A stretch of 64,000 bases of DNA from Magnetococcus marinus MC-1 (GTDB lineage: Bacteria > Pseudomonadota > Magnetococcia > Magnetococcales > Magnetococcaceae). This document shows positions 36,415 to 43,341 of this stretch, one piece after another (position 1 is the stretch's first letter; every line of letters begins with the position of its first letter). The notes below the pieces were generated by a model. The model made no database searches and was not told where the DNA came from. It saw only the letters and a list, made by a program, of their open reading frames with translations. The translations under genes were made by a program, and so were the position numbers. The stretch lies in contig NC_008576.1 of the NCBI RefSeq assembly GCF_000014865.1, positions 2,695,501 to 2,759,500 on the forward strand, given 5' to 3'.

Positions 36415-36769
36415 GATGGTCTCTCCCCACAAGTGTGGAACATTTTAAATTGGATAATGAGCGACTTGACGCCATATCCAATTGAAAGTTTTATATTTTT
36501 AAAGCCTAAACAGACATTTTTAAAACTCTACACAAACCGTGACACTTATCCAAACTAAGTGTCCTTTTTGCCAGAGAGAGTTTCATATTTCATCTCTCTG
36601 TCACTTTTTGTATAAACCAACTTGGTCACCTATGGGCTACCGCCTTTATTGCCAAGTAGGAGATCTTTTCTACCCGCTTGATTTTACAAACCAACCTGGA
36701 CATACGCCCGCCCACAACCCCAATTGGCCACGAGGGTTAATGGGCATGCGATATTTGGAGAGCCCACCA
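36415..36769. other. Gap between the TolC-like gene and the giant gene
   Basis: 355 bases with no convincing gene. It is AT-rich between about 36440 and 36540. It holds a 9-bp inverted repeat close to the giant gene's start and two hairpins: GACACTTA/TAAGTGTC (36541-36563, followed on the plus strand by CTTTTT) and CAGAGAGA/TCTCTCTG (36572-36600). I see no clear -35/-10 pair and no terminator in the tolC direction, so co-transcription with the TolC-like gene is possible. Confidence 0.5.
36448..36483 (-). promoter_or_regulatory. Inverted repeat upstream of the giant gene
   Basis: AATTGGATA (36448-36456) and TATCCAATT (36475-36483) are a perfect 9-bp inverted repeat with an 18-bp spacer, starting 34 bp upstream of the start codon. 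A second partial palindrome, CCACA/TGTGG at 36427-36437, touches the ribosome-binding region. It could be an operator or a leader stem controlling this very costly protein; function is inferred from position only. Confidence 0.4.
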
Positions 36770-39394
36770 TCAACGGTCCAGCAGGGCTGCCAAACTCTCC
36801 AGATCATCCTGACTTAACGCCCCTACCGCCTGTTTTAACCGTAGACGGTTTACCAAATACTCATAACGCTGAGCCAAATATTCCCGACGTGAGGTGTAGT
36901 AGAGTTTGTAGGCATCCAATACCGACAACACATTTTCTACCCCTGACGCATAACCCGCGAGCTTGGACTGGAGCGAGGTGGCATTGGCAATAACCTGTTT
37001 ACGCAGCGCCCCCAATAGCCTTGAACTGGACTCCACCTGGCGATAAGCCGAACGAGTTTGACGCTCAACTTGGCGAAAATTTTGCTCGGCTTGCTGGCGG
37101 GCTTGGGCTTCCAATGCCTTAGCTTCGCGCACCTGGGCCATGGTTAACCCCCCCTCCAGCAGGTTCATATCCATGGTGACCCCGATGGTGCTGTCATAGG
37201 TTTTAGCCCCAGGACCAAAAATTGAACCGCTGGCCGATGAACCAACATGCTCCCCTTTTAAGGTCAAGGTGGGGATGTAGCCAGCCTGCAAGCGCTTGAC
37301 CTCCAACTGCTGAATACGTTGGGCTAGACGGACCGATTGTAACGTGAGATTTTGTTTCAGCGCGGCCTCTAACCAAGCGTCCATGTTGGCAGGTTGGGGT
37401 GGCGCAGGATCAAAATCCCCCTGGAACCCGTGCACTGCGTCCACCTTTTCTCCCACAATCTCCTTGAGGGCATATTTGGCGTCTTCCATGCGATTTTGTG
37501 CGGCAATCACCTCAGCCTCGGCCAACGCCGCACGCCCCTCCGCCGTTGCAACATCGGTACGGGTGGCCAAACCGCTACGCTCCTGGGTTTGCGCCTGCTC
37601 AAGATGCTTGCTGGTGGTCTCATGTTCCGCCTTGGACATCTCCAAAGAGTCCTTGGAAGCCAGTAAATTTAGATAATTTTGCGCAACCCTGAGAATAAGA
37701 TCCTGCTCCTCTTTGATGAGGTCCACCTTAGCCTGCTCTTCCGTAACACGGGCTTGGCTCATCTGCACAATGACCGGCACTTGAATAATGGGCTGGGTAA
37801 TGGTCAGGGTGTAACTACGGTCGTCATAATTAATGGGTCCAACGGGCGAGGTACTGAGCTGCTGACGTTTAATCAGGGAGTGAACCCGATTGGCCACAAT
37901 CGAAAGAGAAGCGCTGGGCAGGTAGCCGGCGCGAGCTTTGGGGAAGGCCTCTAATTTAGAGCGGTAAAGCGATGTTGCCGCTTGGTACTGGGCATCCCGC
38001 ACCAGAGCTTGTTGATAAAAATCCAACAAATTGAGTGTGACCCCAGGCTCTTCGGGGGCGGGTGCCTCTTGCAAATCCAATGAAGGGCCTGTCAAGTTCT
38101 TACTCAACTGCACCGGGCTGATCATGATTTCCGGGTTTTCCGTAAAGTCAAAATCAGGCACCAAGCGGCGATCCAACGGTAGCGCCGTCAACGCGCTGCC
38201 CGGCAGGAGATCTTTGGGCGATAAAACCGACACGACAAAATTTTCATGCATATTATCAAAGCTTTTGCGTACTGCGGCATCCAACAACTGCACCGACTGC
38301 GCCAGCTCAAACTCTACCCGGGCTGAACCCAGCCTTGATTCACCATAGCGGATGGCGCGAATTAAGGGGTGGTTGGTTTGAAAAGCGGCCACCGCATCCA
38401 CCACCTGTTCAGGACGCCAGCCGATTAAATCCATACGGATACGGGGGGGATTTTGCAGCGCATAAGCGCTTACTTCGGTACCGGTGGTACCATTTAAAAA
38501 CAGCGAAAGACGCCGCCCCTGCTGCCGCAGTTCAACACTGCTCAACTTACCCCCCACAGCGCCACTTTGCGCTTGGCTAGCACCCGCTGATCCACCATCG
38601 GGCACCAAGCCTATGACAATGGTGCCCCGCTCACCCTCGACACGGCCAAGGCTCTCCACCAAATCCAATGGCTGATTAAGGTCAAATACCAGGCGTCCCA
38701 CACCAGGGGTGTCTTGTTTACTGCGGATGGCGCGCACCAAGGGTTGATCTGGATTGTGGTTATAGGCTTGAATGGCCGTCTCTAACTCACCCATAGGCAC
38801 TTTGGGCAGATCCAAGATCAGTCGGGGAGGATCGGCACGAAATGAGGCTTCTGCCACAATGGCCGCATTGCCCTCCAACACCACCGTGAGCAAACCACTG
38901 CGATTAAGCAACCTCACTTTGTGCAGAACCGGAGCGGGCAGCTTTTCATCGAGATTGAGCACCTCCTGGGGCAGGTCAGTGGTAAGCACAACCTCCCAGC
39001 GGGAGAGTTCATCATCCAGCGCCACCAAGGTTTCATCCAGCACGGCCACCTTTTCCATCAGCACCAGGGTAAGGAGCCCCTCGTCTGCGGCCTCATCCAC
39101 CGCGATGTCGATGGACTTAACCAGCGGGTTATCCATGGTTAAACGCGCGACCAGTTGCTCCAACATGGGTTGCGTAACCCCTTTGAGGCGCACCCGCAAA
39201 CCATAACCATGGTCGATCAACTCACCCTGTGTAATGACCCCCATACCGGCATCCACCTGGAACCGCACGGTGCTGGCCTCACCCAGTAAAGCCAATTTGC
39301 GAACAGGCAGGTTTTCTGCCCAACTTGGTTGCACAACCGAGAGCAAACCAAAAAAACATAACAATAAGATCGCTCTACAGATAAACATGGGCAT
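36770..39394 (-). CDS. AMIN-domain/TolC fusion outer-membrane export protein
   Basis: 874 residues with a signal peptide (residues 1-26, cleaved after QPSWA). The first half holds AMIN-type beta domains: a clear one at about 153-265 (FRADPPRLILDLP...RLVFDLNQPL), a second at about 285-395 (ALQNPPRIRMDL...ARVEFELAQSV) and a diverged one at about 29-120. The second half, from about residue 450, is a TolC/OEP outer-membrane efflux domain (LNLLDFYQQALVRDAQYQAA at its start) with long heptad-like helices such as AEAEVIAAQNRMEDAKYAL. Usual TolC proteins have about 450-500 residues; the extra half is the AMIN part. AMIN domains target periplasmic proteins to septa or the cell wall (AmiC, PilQ). Its place upstream of the giant RTX-type gene on the same strand suggests it is the exit channel for that protein. 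The start has only a weak ribosome-binding site; Met3 is an alternative. Confidence 0.88.
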   Translation of the reverse strand: MPMFICRAILLLCFFGLLSVVQPSWAENLPVRKLALLGEASTVRFQVDAGMGVITQGELIDHGYGLRVRLKGVTQPMLEQLVARLTMDNPLVKSIDIAVDEAADEGLLTLVLMEKVAVLDETLVALDDELSRWEVVLTTDLPQEVLNLDEKLPAPVLHKVRLLNRSGLLTVVLEGNAAIVAEASFRADPPRLILDLPKVPMGELETAIQAYNHNPDQPLVRAIRSKQDTPGVGRLVFDLNQPLDLVESLGRVEGERGTIVIGLVPDGGSAGASQAQSGAVGGKLSSVELRQQGRRLSLFLNGTTGTEVSAYALQNPPRIRMDLIGWRPEQVVDAVAAFQTNHPLIRAIRYGESRLGSARVEFELAQSVQLLDAAVRKSFDNMHENFVVSVLSPKDLLPGSALTALPLDRRLVPDFDFTENPEIMISPVQLSKNLTGPSLDLQEAPAPEEPGVTLNLLDFYQQALVRDAQYQAATSLYRSKLEAFPKARAGYLPSASLSIVANRVHSLIKRQQLSTSPVGPINYDDRSYTLTITQPIIQVPVIVQMSQARVTEEQAKVDLIKEEQDLILRVAQNYLNLLASKDSLEMSKAEHETTSKHLEQAQTQERSGLATRTDVATAEGRAALAEAEVIAAQNRMEDAKYALKEIVGEKVDAVHGFQGDFDPAPPQPANMDAWLEAALKQNLTLQSVRLAQRIQQLEVKRLQAGYIPTLTLKGEHVGSSASGSIFGPGAKTYDSTIGVTMDMNLLEGGLTMAQVREAKALEAQARQQAEQNFRQVERQTRSAYRQVESSSRLLGALRKQVIANATSLQSKLAGYASGVENVLSVLDAYKLYYTSRREYLAQRYEYLVNRLRLKQAVGALSQDDLESLAALLDR

Positions 39395-39710
39395 GATAGA
39401 TATCTCACGTGAAAAATGACAACTTTAGGATTCGACAACCCATTCTCTTTTATTCAAGCCACAACGGTTCAGCACCTTCAACAACAGCCAACCCCGACAA
39501 CCCTTGTTGGGTCACCCTCCATATTACCATGCAACCCATGCTATTTCCAAAGACAAGAATGAGGAAAACACCCTTTTAGCACCTTTTCTCTCGCCCCATT
39601 ATTTGAATAAAATCTAGCTGATATATTTATTGTTTTATTTTTCTCATAAATTCAGGCCCGCAGAAATGACTACGGGCCTGATTTTAAAACACCGCCTAGG
39701 CAGCTTTGCC
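39395..39710. other. Intergenic region, TolC-like gene to sapC-like gene
   Basis: 316 bases, AT-rich from about 39580 to 39650. Apart from the hairpin at 39653-39680 I see no gene or clear promoter. Confidence 0.5.
39653..39680 (-). terminator. Hairpin downstream of the SapC-family gene
   Basis: CAGGCCCG (39653-39660) pairs with CGGGCCTG (39673-39680), about 30 bases after the stop codon. On the minus strand the stem is followed only by GAATTTATGAG, a poor T-run, so termination strength is uncertain. Confidence 0.4.
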
Positions 39711-40433
39711 TTAGCTGGCTGGACGCATTTTCCAGTCAACCAAACGCTGGAACCGACGCAGGGAGACCAAATGCGCCACAATCAGTTTATAGTGACCACT
39801 GCGGGTCAGGGCGAGCAGGGTTTCATCATCCAACTCATCAAGTTTCTTTTCATCAATGCGCATAAAACCACCAAAGGAGCTGGTAACCCCTTTAAACTCC
39901 CAGTTAAACACGGCATCGTCAAACAACTCTAGCTCGGACATTTTGGCCAAGAAATTTTGGGTGCGGTCAAAGGCTTCTTGAAAATCGGTAAGGAATTTCA
40001 TGGCGCTTTTGGCAAACTCGCTGGCTTCGCTTTTTTCATCAAAAAGCTCACGCCCCTCGTCACGGTTAACCCCTTCGGCATCCATATCCAAGCCAACAAC
40101 CATGCGGGTATTTTCAGGATCGCGAACCATGATAAAGGGGTAACGACGCAAGAAAGCAGGCATGTATTCGCCCTCTTTCCAAACCCCTTCCGATGAAACA
40201 AATTGATTGGTTTCACGCTCCAGACCCATGAGCGCTAAGGGGACAATTTTACCATCCTCCGCCTTGGCGAACATAATGGGATGGGAGAGGGAACAGGGAA
40301 AAAATTCGATATCAGAAATAGGGCAACTCTGAATCTTGGCTGCATAACGGAAATGGTTGATGGGCTTGATCTTCAGATCTTTATGTTCTTTGCTATTCAC
40401 CACAGCGACATTAGCATAAAGCGCTTGAGCCAT
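39711..40433 (-). CDS. SapC-family protein
   Basis: 240 residues, matching the SapC family (named from S-layer loci): an N-terminal AVVNSKEHKDLKI, then SLSHPIMFA, RRYPFIMV and GLDMDAEGVNRDEGRELFDE, and a C-terminal LVSLRRFQRLVDWK. No signal peptide or membrane segment is seen, so it is probably cytoplasmic or exported by another route. The molecular function of the family is not well established. It precedes the TolC-like gene on the same strand with a 316-base gap. The start is supported by CTGGAG about 10 bases upstream. Confidence 0.85.
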   Translation of the reverse strand: MAQALYANVAVVNSKEHKDLKIKPINHFRYAAKIQSCPISDIEFFPCSLSHPIMFAKAEDGKIVPLALMGLERETNQFVSSEGVWKEGEYMPAFLRRYPFIMVRDPENTRMVVGLDMDAEGVNRDEGRELFDEKSEASEFAKSAMKFLTDFQEAFDRTQNFLAKMSELELFDDAVFNWEFKGVTSSFGGFMRIDEKKLDELDDETLLALTRSGHYKLIVAHLVSLRRFQRLVDWKMRPAS

Positions 40434-40914
40434 TGTTCAGACACTCCAGATGTAAATGAGACACGACGGCCACTCTACAGATAAGCCGCAGAAATGTCCT
40501 ATGAGGTTAACACGTCTCCCGGGGGGACACGAAGCATAATTCGTAAAAAACACCACCCCTTTGCTCCGACCCTCCGTTTTCCTTGTGACAACAGCCGGAA
40601 ATGGACTTTTCTATCCCGCTGCTCTTCACAAGAGATATCGACAATTGAGCGGCAAAGGGCTCATGGTGACGGTAGGCAACTGACTAGAGATCCCGGTGCC
40701 TCCCCTCTTAGGCGGCTCCCTCAAAAAGGCCTATTTCGCCTTTTAATGGCGAATAATTTTTCGGCTAAATATAAATCCAGGGGAACAGCAAGCGCATAAA
40801 ACGGATCGGCCCGCTGACGCGTTTGCATCAGCGGGCCGATTGGGATCTCATTTGTCCTATCTGGACACTTTGAGCGGGCGAAAATCGAGGCTGAATTTCG
40901 CACCCTTCCAAATA
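40434..40914. other. Intergenic region, sapC-like gene to tRNA-Glu
   Basis: 481 bases. The only structured element is the tRNA terminator hairpin at 40797-40840. The plus-strand open stretch at 40494-40799 has no ribosome-binding site, no family resemblance and a random-looking composition. Confidence 0.5.
40797..40840 (-). terminator. Terminator of tRNA-Glu
   Basis: A perfect 13-bp stem (ATCGGCCCGCTGA at 40805-40817 with its complement at 40828-40840) and a 10-base loop, followed on the minus strand by CCGTTTTATG. It lies 75 bases after the tRNA 3' end. Confidence 0.7.
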
Positions 40915-40990
40915 TGGCGTCCCGTACGGGAATCGAACCCGTGTTACCGACGTGAAAGGCCGGTGTCCTAGGCCTCTAGACGAACGGGAC
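40915..40990 (-). tRNA. tRNA-Glu (anticodon UUC)
   Basis: 76 bases including an encoded CCA. The acceptor stem GTCCCGT/ACGGGAC pairs fully. The D-arm region is TCGTCTAGAGGCCTAGGA, the anticodon loop is CTTTCAC (anticodon TTC) and the T-arm contains GGTTCGAATCC. It closely resembles the standard bacterial glutamate tRNA. Confidence 0.96.
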
Positions 40991-41374
40991 GTGGTATTTT
41001 CGGCCATGCAAACCCTTGTTAAGCGCAGGCCCAGCGTGACCGAGACCAAGAAAATATCCATATCAGCGCCTTAATGCAATGCTTATTTTAAGTTCACTGC
41101 ATTTTCCCGCGCTACGTCCAAACCATGCTCATTTCTACGGGCTTTAAATTTTTTCCACCGTTAACCCTGCCAAGCATGACCAGGAAATCCACCATGCTCA
41201 GCCTTACTTTACATGGTTGCAGCGCTCCTTATAGTATGGATCTCTATGTTGGATGATGCGCAGCCTAAGCAAACCGCACTTGCCGTTCTGGGCTAGAGGA
41301 AGACGCCACCTTACCTTGCCATAGCGTTCAATCATCCAGGGTCTCGATAACTGCAACCAACGAGGAAGCCAACG
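40991..41374. other. Intergenic region upstream of tRNA-Glu and the DUF77 gene
   Basis: 384 bases between divergently transcribed genes, so it should hold both promoters. I could not find a convincing -35/-10 pair for either. No gene is seen. Confidence 0.4.
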
Positions 41375-41686
41375 ATGAGTGTTTTGGTGGAATTTTCCAT
41401 GACCCCATTAGATAAAGGCGAGAGTGTAAGCACCTATGTGGCACGCTCTCTGGAGATCATTAGCAACAGCGGCCTGCCCTACAAGCTTGGCCCTATGGGT
41501 ACTTGCATTGAAGGAGAGTGGGACGAGGTTATGGCCGTGATCAAACAATGCTATGAAAAAATGAATAGCGATTGTAACCGCATCTCTATTTCAATAAAAG
41601 CGGATGTTCGCAGCGGCAAAACAGGCCGGTTAGAGGGCAAAATTCAGTCCGTAGAGGCCAAACTTGGCCGTACAGTCAATCACTAG
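41375..41686 (+). CDS. MTH1187/DUF77-family thiamine-binding protein
   Basis: 103 residues, the normal family length. The start (VLVEFSMTPLDKGESVSTYV), the central SGLPYKLGPMGTCIEGEWDEV and the C-terminal ISIKADVRSGKTGRLEGKIQSV are characteristic of the MTH1187/YqgV family, small cytoplasmic ferredoxin-like proteins that bind thiamine or a related pyrimidine. A strong ribosome-binding site (GAGGAAG) lies 6 bases before the ATG. It stands alone with no thiamine gene beside it, so its role here is inferred only from the family. Confidence 0.9.
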   Translation: MSVLVEFSMTPLDKGESVSTYVARSLEIISNSGLPYKLGPMGTCIEGEWDEVMAVIKQCYEKMNSDCNRISISIKADVRSGKTGRLEGKIQSVEAKLGRTVNH

Positions 41687-42572
41687 ACCGCGCCCAACCA
41701 TCCCGTTTTAAGTGCTGTCTGCCGCAAGCGCTTACACTTGAGGCATGGTCTTACGTGTCAGGCGCATCTGCGATCCCCACGCCATAAGCGCTTGTAGGCA
41801 GCCCCTCCGACCAAGTTCTCCCTAACAACGCTTTTAACAAAGGGCTCCTCCAGCACACCACACGGCTCAAACTTAGATCGTCACCCCCTTGGCTCATGGG
41901 TTCCATGGGCGCTCACAGCTAACCGAGCCCCCCTTTCCTAGTTAAGAGCCTCGACAGCATAGATCGTCCATGCACACCCTCAGTGCTGGGGAGGTAGGGC
42001 AGGTCAATTCATGATGTCTAACCTGTCTCAGGCTTAACCTTGTATTTTCTATAAATCCAAAATAAATTCGACACACCACCTACTTTGTTTGATTTTCTCG
42101 GGCTATTTTTACAAAAACATGTGGATTATAGGAAGTTATCACACACAAGCTACAACAATGACAGGATCTGTAACACTATTTTTACAATTAATTTCAATGA
42201 GATCTTGGAATTTGATTGCAAGCATACATTCGATCTGTTATTAAAATATCACTTATTCACGGCGGGCATGCCTAAAAGCAGCACACAAACACAAGCCCGT
42301 TTCCGCACACCGCTTAGCATGATGCTAAGTGCGCTTGGCACACTAAGACACGTGCGCCATACCCCCTTCGCCCCGGCATCAACCGTGGTGAATGATCGAG
42401 CTTACAGATCTTAATCCACTACAACGTAATGCTTTTTATACGTTTTTATACGCTTTTAGGGTAACACTACCCATATAGCGTTTTCTGATCGTCGTCATGA
42501 CTGCAAGCCAGCATGGCTCCTAACGATCATAATTCGGTCTGTTTGTCAGACCTATTTATACTGGAGATCACC
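41687..42572. other. Long intergenic region before the sulfur-globule-like gene
   Basis: 886 bases with no gene I can support. It holds a 10-bp inverted repeat (CAAGCGCTTA at 41725-41734 with TAAGCGCTTG at 41785-41794), a notably AT-rich stretch (about 42045-42260), a perfect 8-1-8 palindrome at 42313-42329, a GGGTA/TACCC hairpin at 42459-42472 and GGTCTG/CAGACC at 42536-42552. The open stretch at 42085-42414 starts with TTG, lacks a ribosome-binding site and resembles nothing known. Confidence 0.5.
42313..42329. promoter_or_regulatory. Perfect palindrome upstream of the sulfur-globule-like gene
   Basis: CTTAGCAT-G-ATGCTAAG is an exact 8-1-8 palindrome about 245 bases before the start codon, the shape of a dimeric regulator site. 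The regulator is unknown. Confidence 0.35.
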
Positions 42573-42959
42573 ATGAAAAAAATTAACATGCTGGCTGTTG
42601 CTGCCCTGGTTGGCGCTCTTTCCATGGCTCAAGCTTCTGACGCCAACGCTTTTTGGGGCAACAATGGCGGTTGGGGCAACAATAACGGTAACGGTTGGGG
42701 CAATGGCGCTGGTAACGGCACCGGTTCTGGTAATTTTGGTTTTAACATGAGTGGCAACGCTGCTGGTAACGGCAACGGCTACAACGGTTATAACGGCAGT
42801 GGCTACAACGGTTACAATGGCTACAATGGTTACAACGGTGGCTATCCTATGGGTGGTTATGGTTACCCCATGGGCGGCTACCCCATGGGCGGTTACCCCA
42901 TGGGCGGCTACCCCGTCATGCCTACAGCACCTGCTGCACCAGCACCTGCTGCTAAGTAA
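42573..42959 (+). CDS. Sulfur-globule-protein-like secreted Gly/Asn/Tyr-rich protein
   Basis: 128 residues. The start at 42573 is chosen because GGAG lies 6 bases upstream and a clean signal peptide follows (MKKINMLAVAALVGALSMA...ANA, cleaved after residue 26). The mature part begins FWGNNGGWGNNNGNG and continues as short repeats: GYNGYNG runs, then four or more YPMGG units, ending in a Pro/Ala tail. The AFWG junction and Gly/Asn/Tyr repeats match the structural proteins that coat periplasmic sulfur globules in purple sulfur bacteria and other sulfide oxidisers. This is a composition-based assignment; low-complexity Gly-rich secreted proteins of other function are an alternative. It is monocistronic, with a strong terminator. 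Confidence 0.7.
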   Translation: MKKINMLAVAALVGALSMAQASDANAFWGNNGGWGNNNGNGWGNGAGNGTGSGNFGFNMSGNAAGNGNGYNGYNGSGYNGYNGYNGYNGGYPMGGYGYPMGGYPMGGYPMGGYPVMPTAPAAPAPAAK

Positions 42960-42988
42960 GGTTTGCTGAACCCTTTTGGGTTTAAATT

Positions 42989-43022
42989 AAAAAGCCCCCG
43001 CGCAAGCGGGGGCTTTTTTTTG
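42989..43022 (+). terminator. Terminator of the sulfur-globule-like gene
   Basis: GCCCCCGC (42994-43001), loop GCAA, GCGGGGGC (43006-43013), then a run of eight T, preceded by an A-run. It is a textbook intrinsic terminator 30 bases after the stop codon. Confidence 0.95.
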
Positions 43023-43341
43023 CTCTACGCTCACCCGTGTTTTTGTTTGCGACCACACCCGGCATCTGCTTGAGCAAGCGCGGAACACCTATCGCAACTT
43101 CACCACAATAACCCCGCAAGCCCAGCCATGGGCATCACCCCTACCAACCCACGTAATGGGCCACACATCAACGCCGTAATGGTTAGGCTTTGGCGTATCA
43201 CCCGTTCACCGAAAAGAGCACCTGTCAGAGTGATTGTGTGAAGTCGATTCGCTTAGCACAGTAAGGAATGATAGCGTGGAAACACCACACCCCCCGCTCA
43301 CCGAGGTCATAAAAAGGTAAGCGCCCATTTATCCCCATCAA

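Noticed and set aside
36539..36817. A plus-strand frame with a CPFC motif in the TolC-giant gap
   Set aside because: It contains a single CxxC only, overlaps the end of the TolC-like gene in antisense and has no ribosome-binding site.
40494..40799. A 101-residue plus-strand frame between sapC-like gene and tRNA-Glu
   Set aside because: Random-looking composition, no start signal, no family.
42085..42414. A 109-residue frame in the AT-rich region before the sulfur-globule-like gene
   Set aside because: TTG start, no ribosome-binding site, abrupt composition change midway and no recognisable domain.
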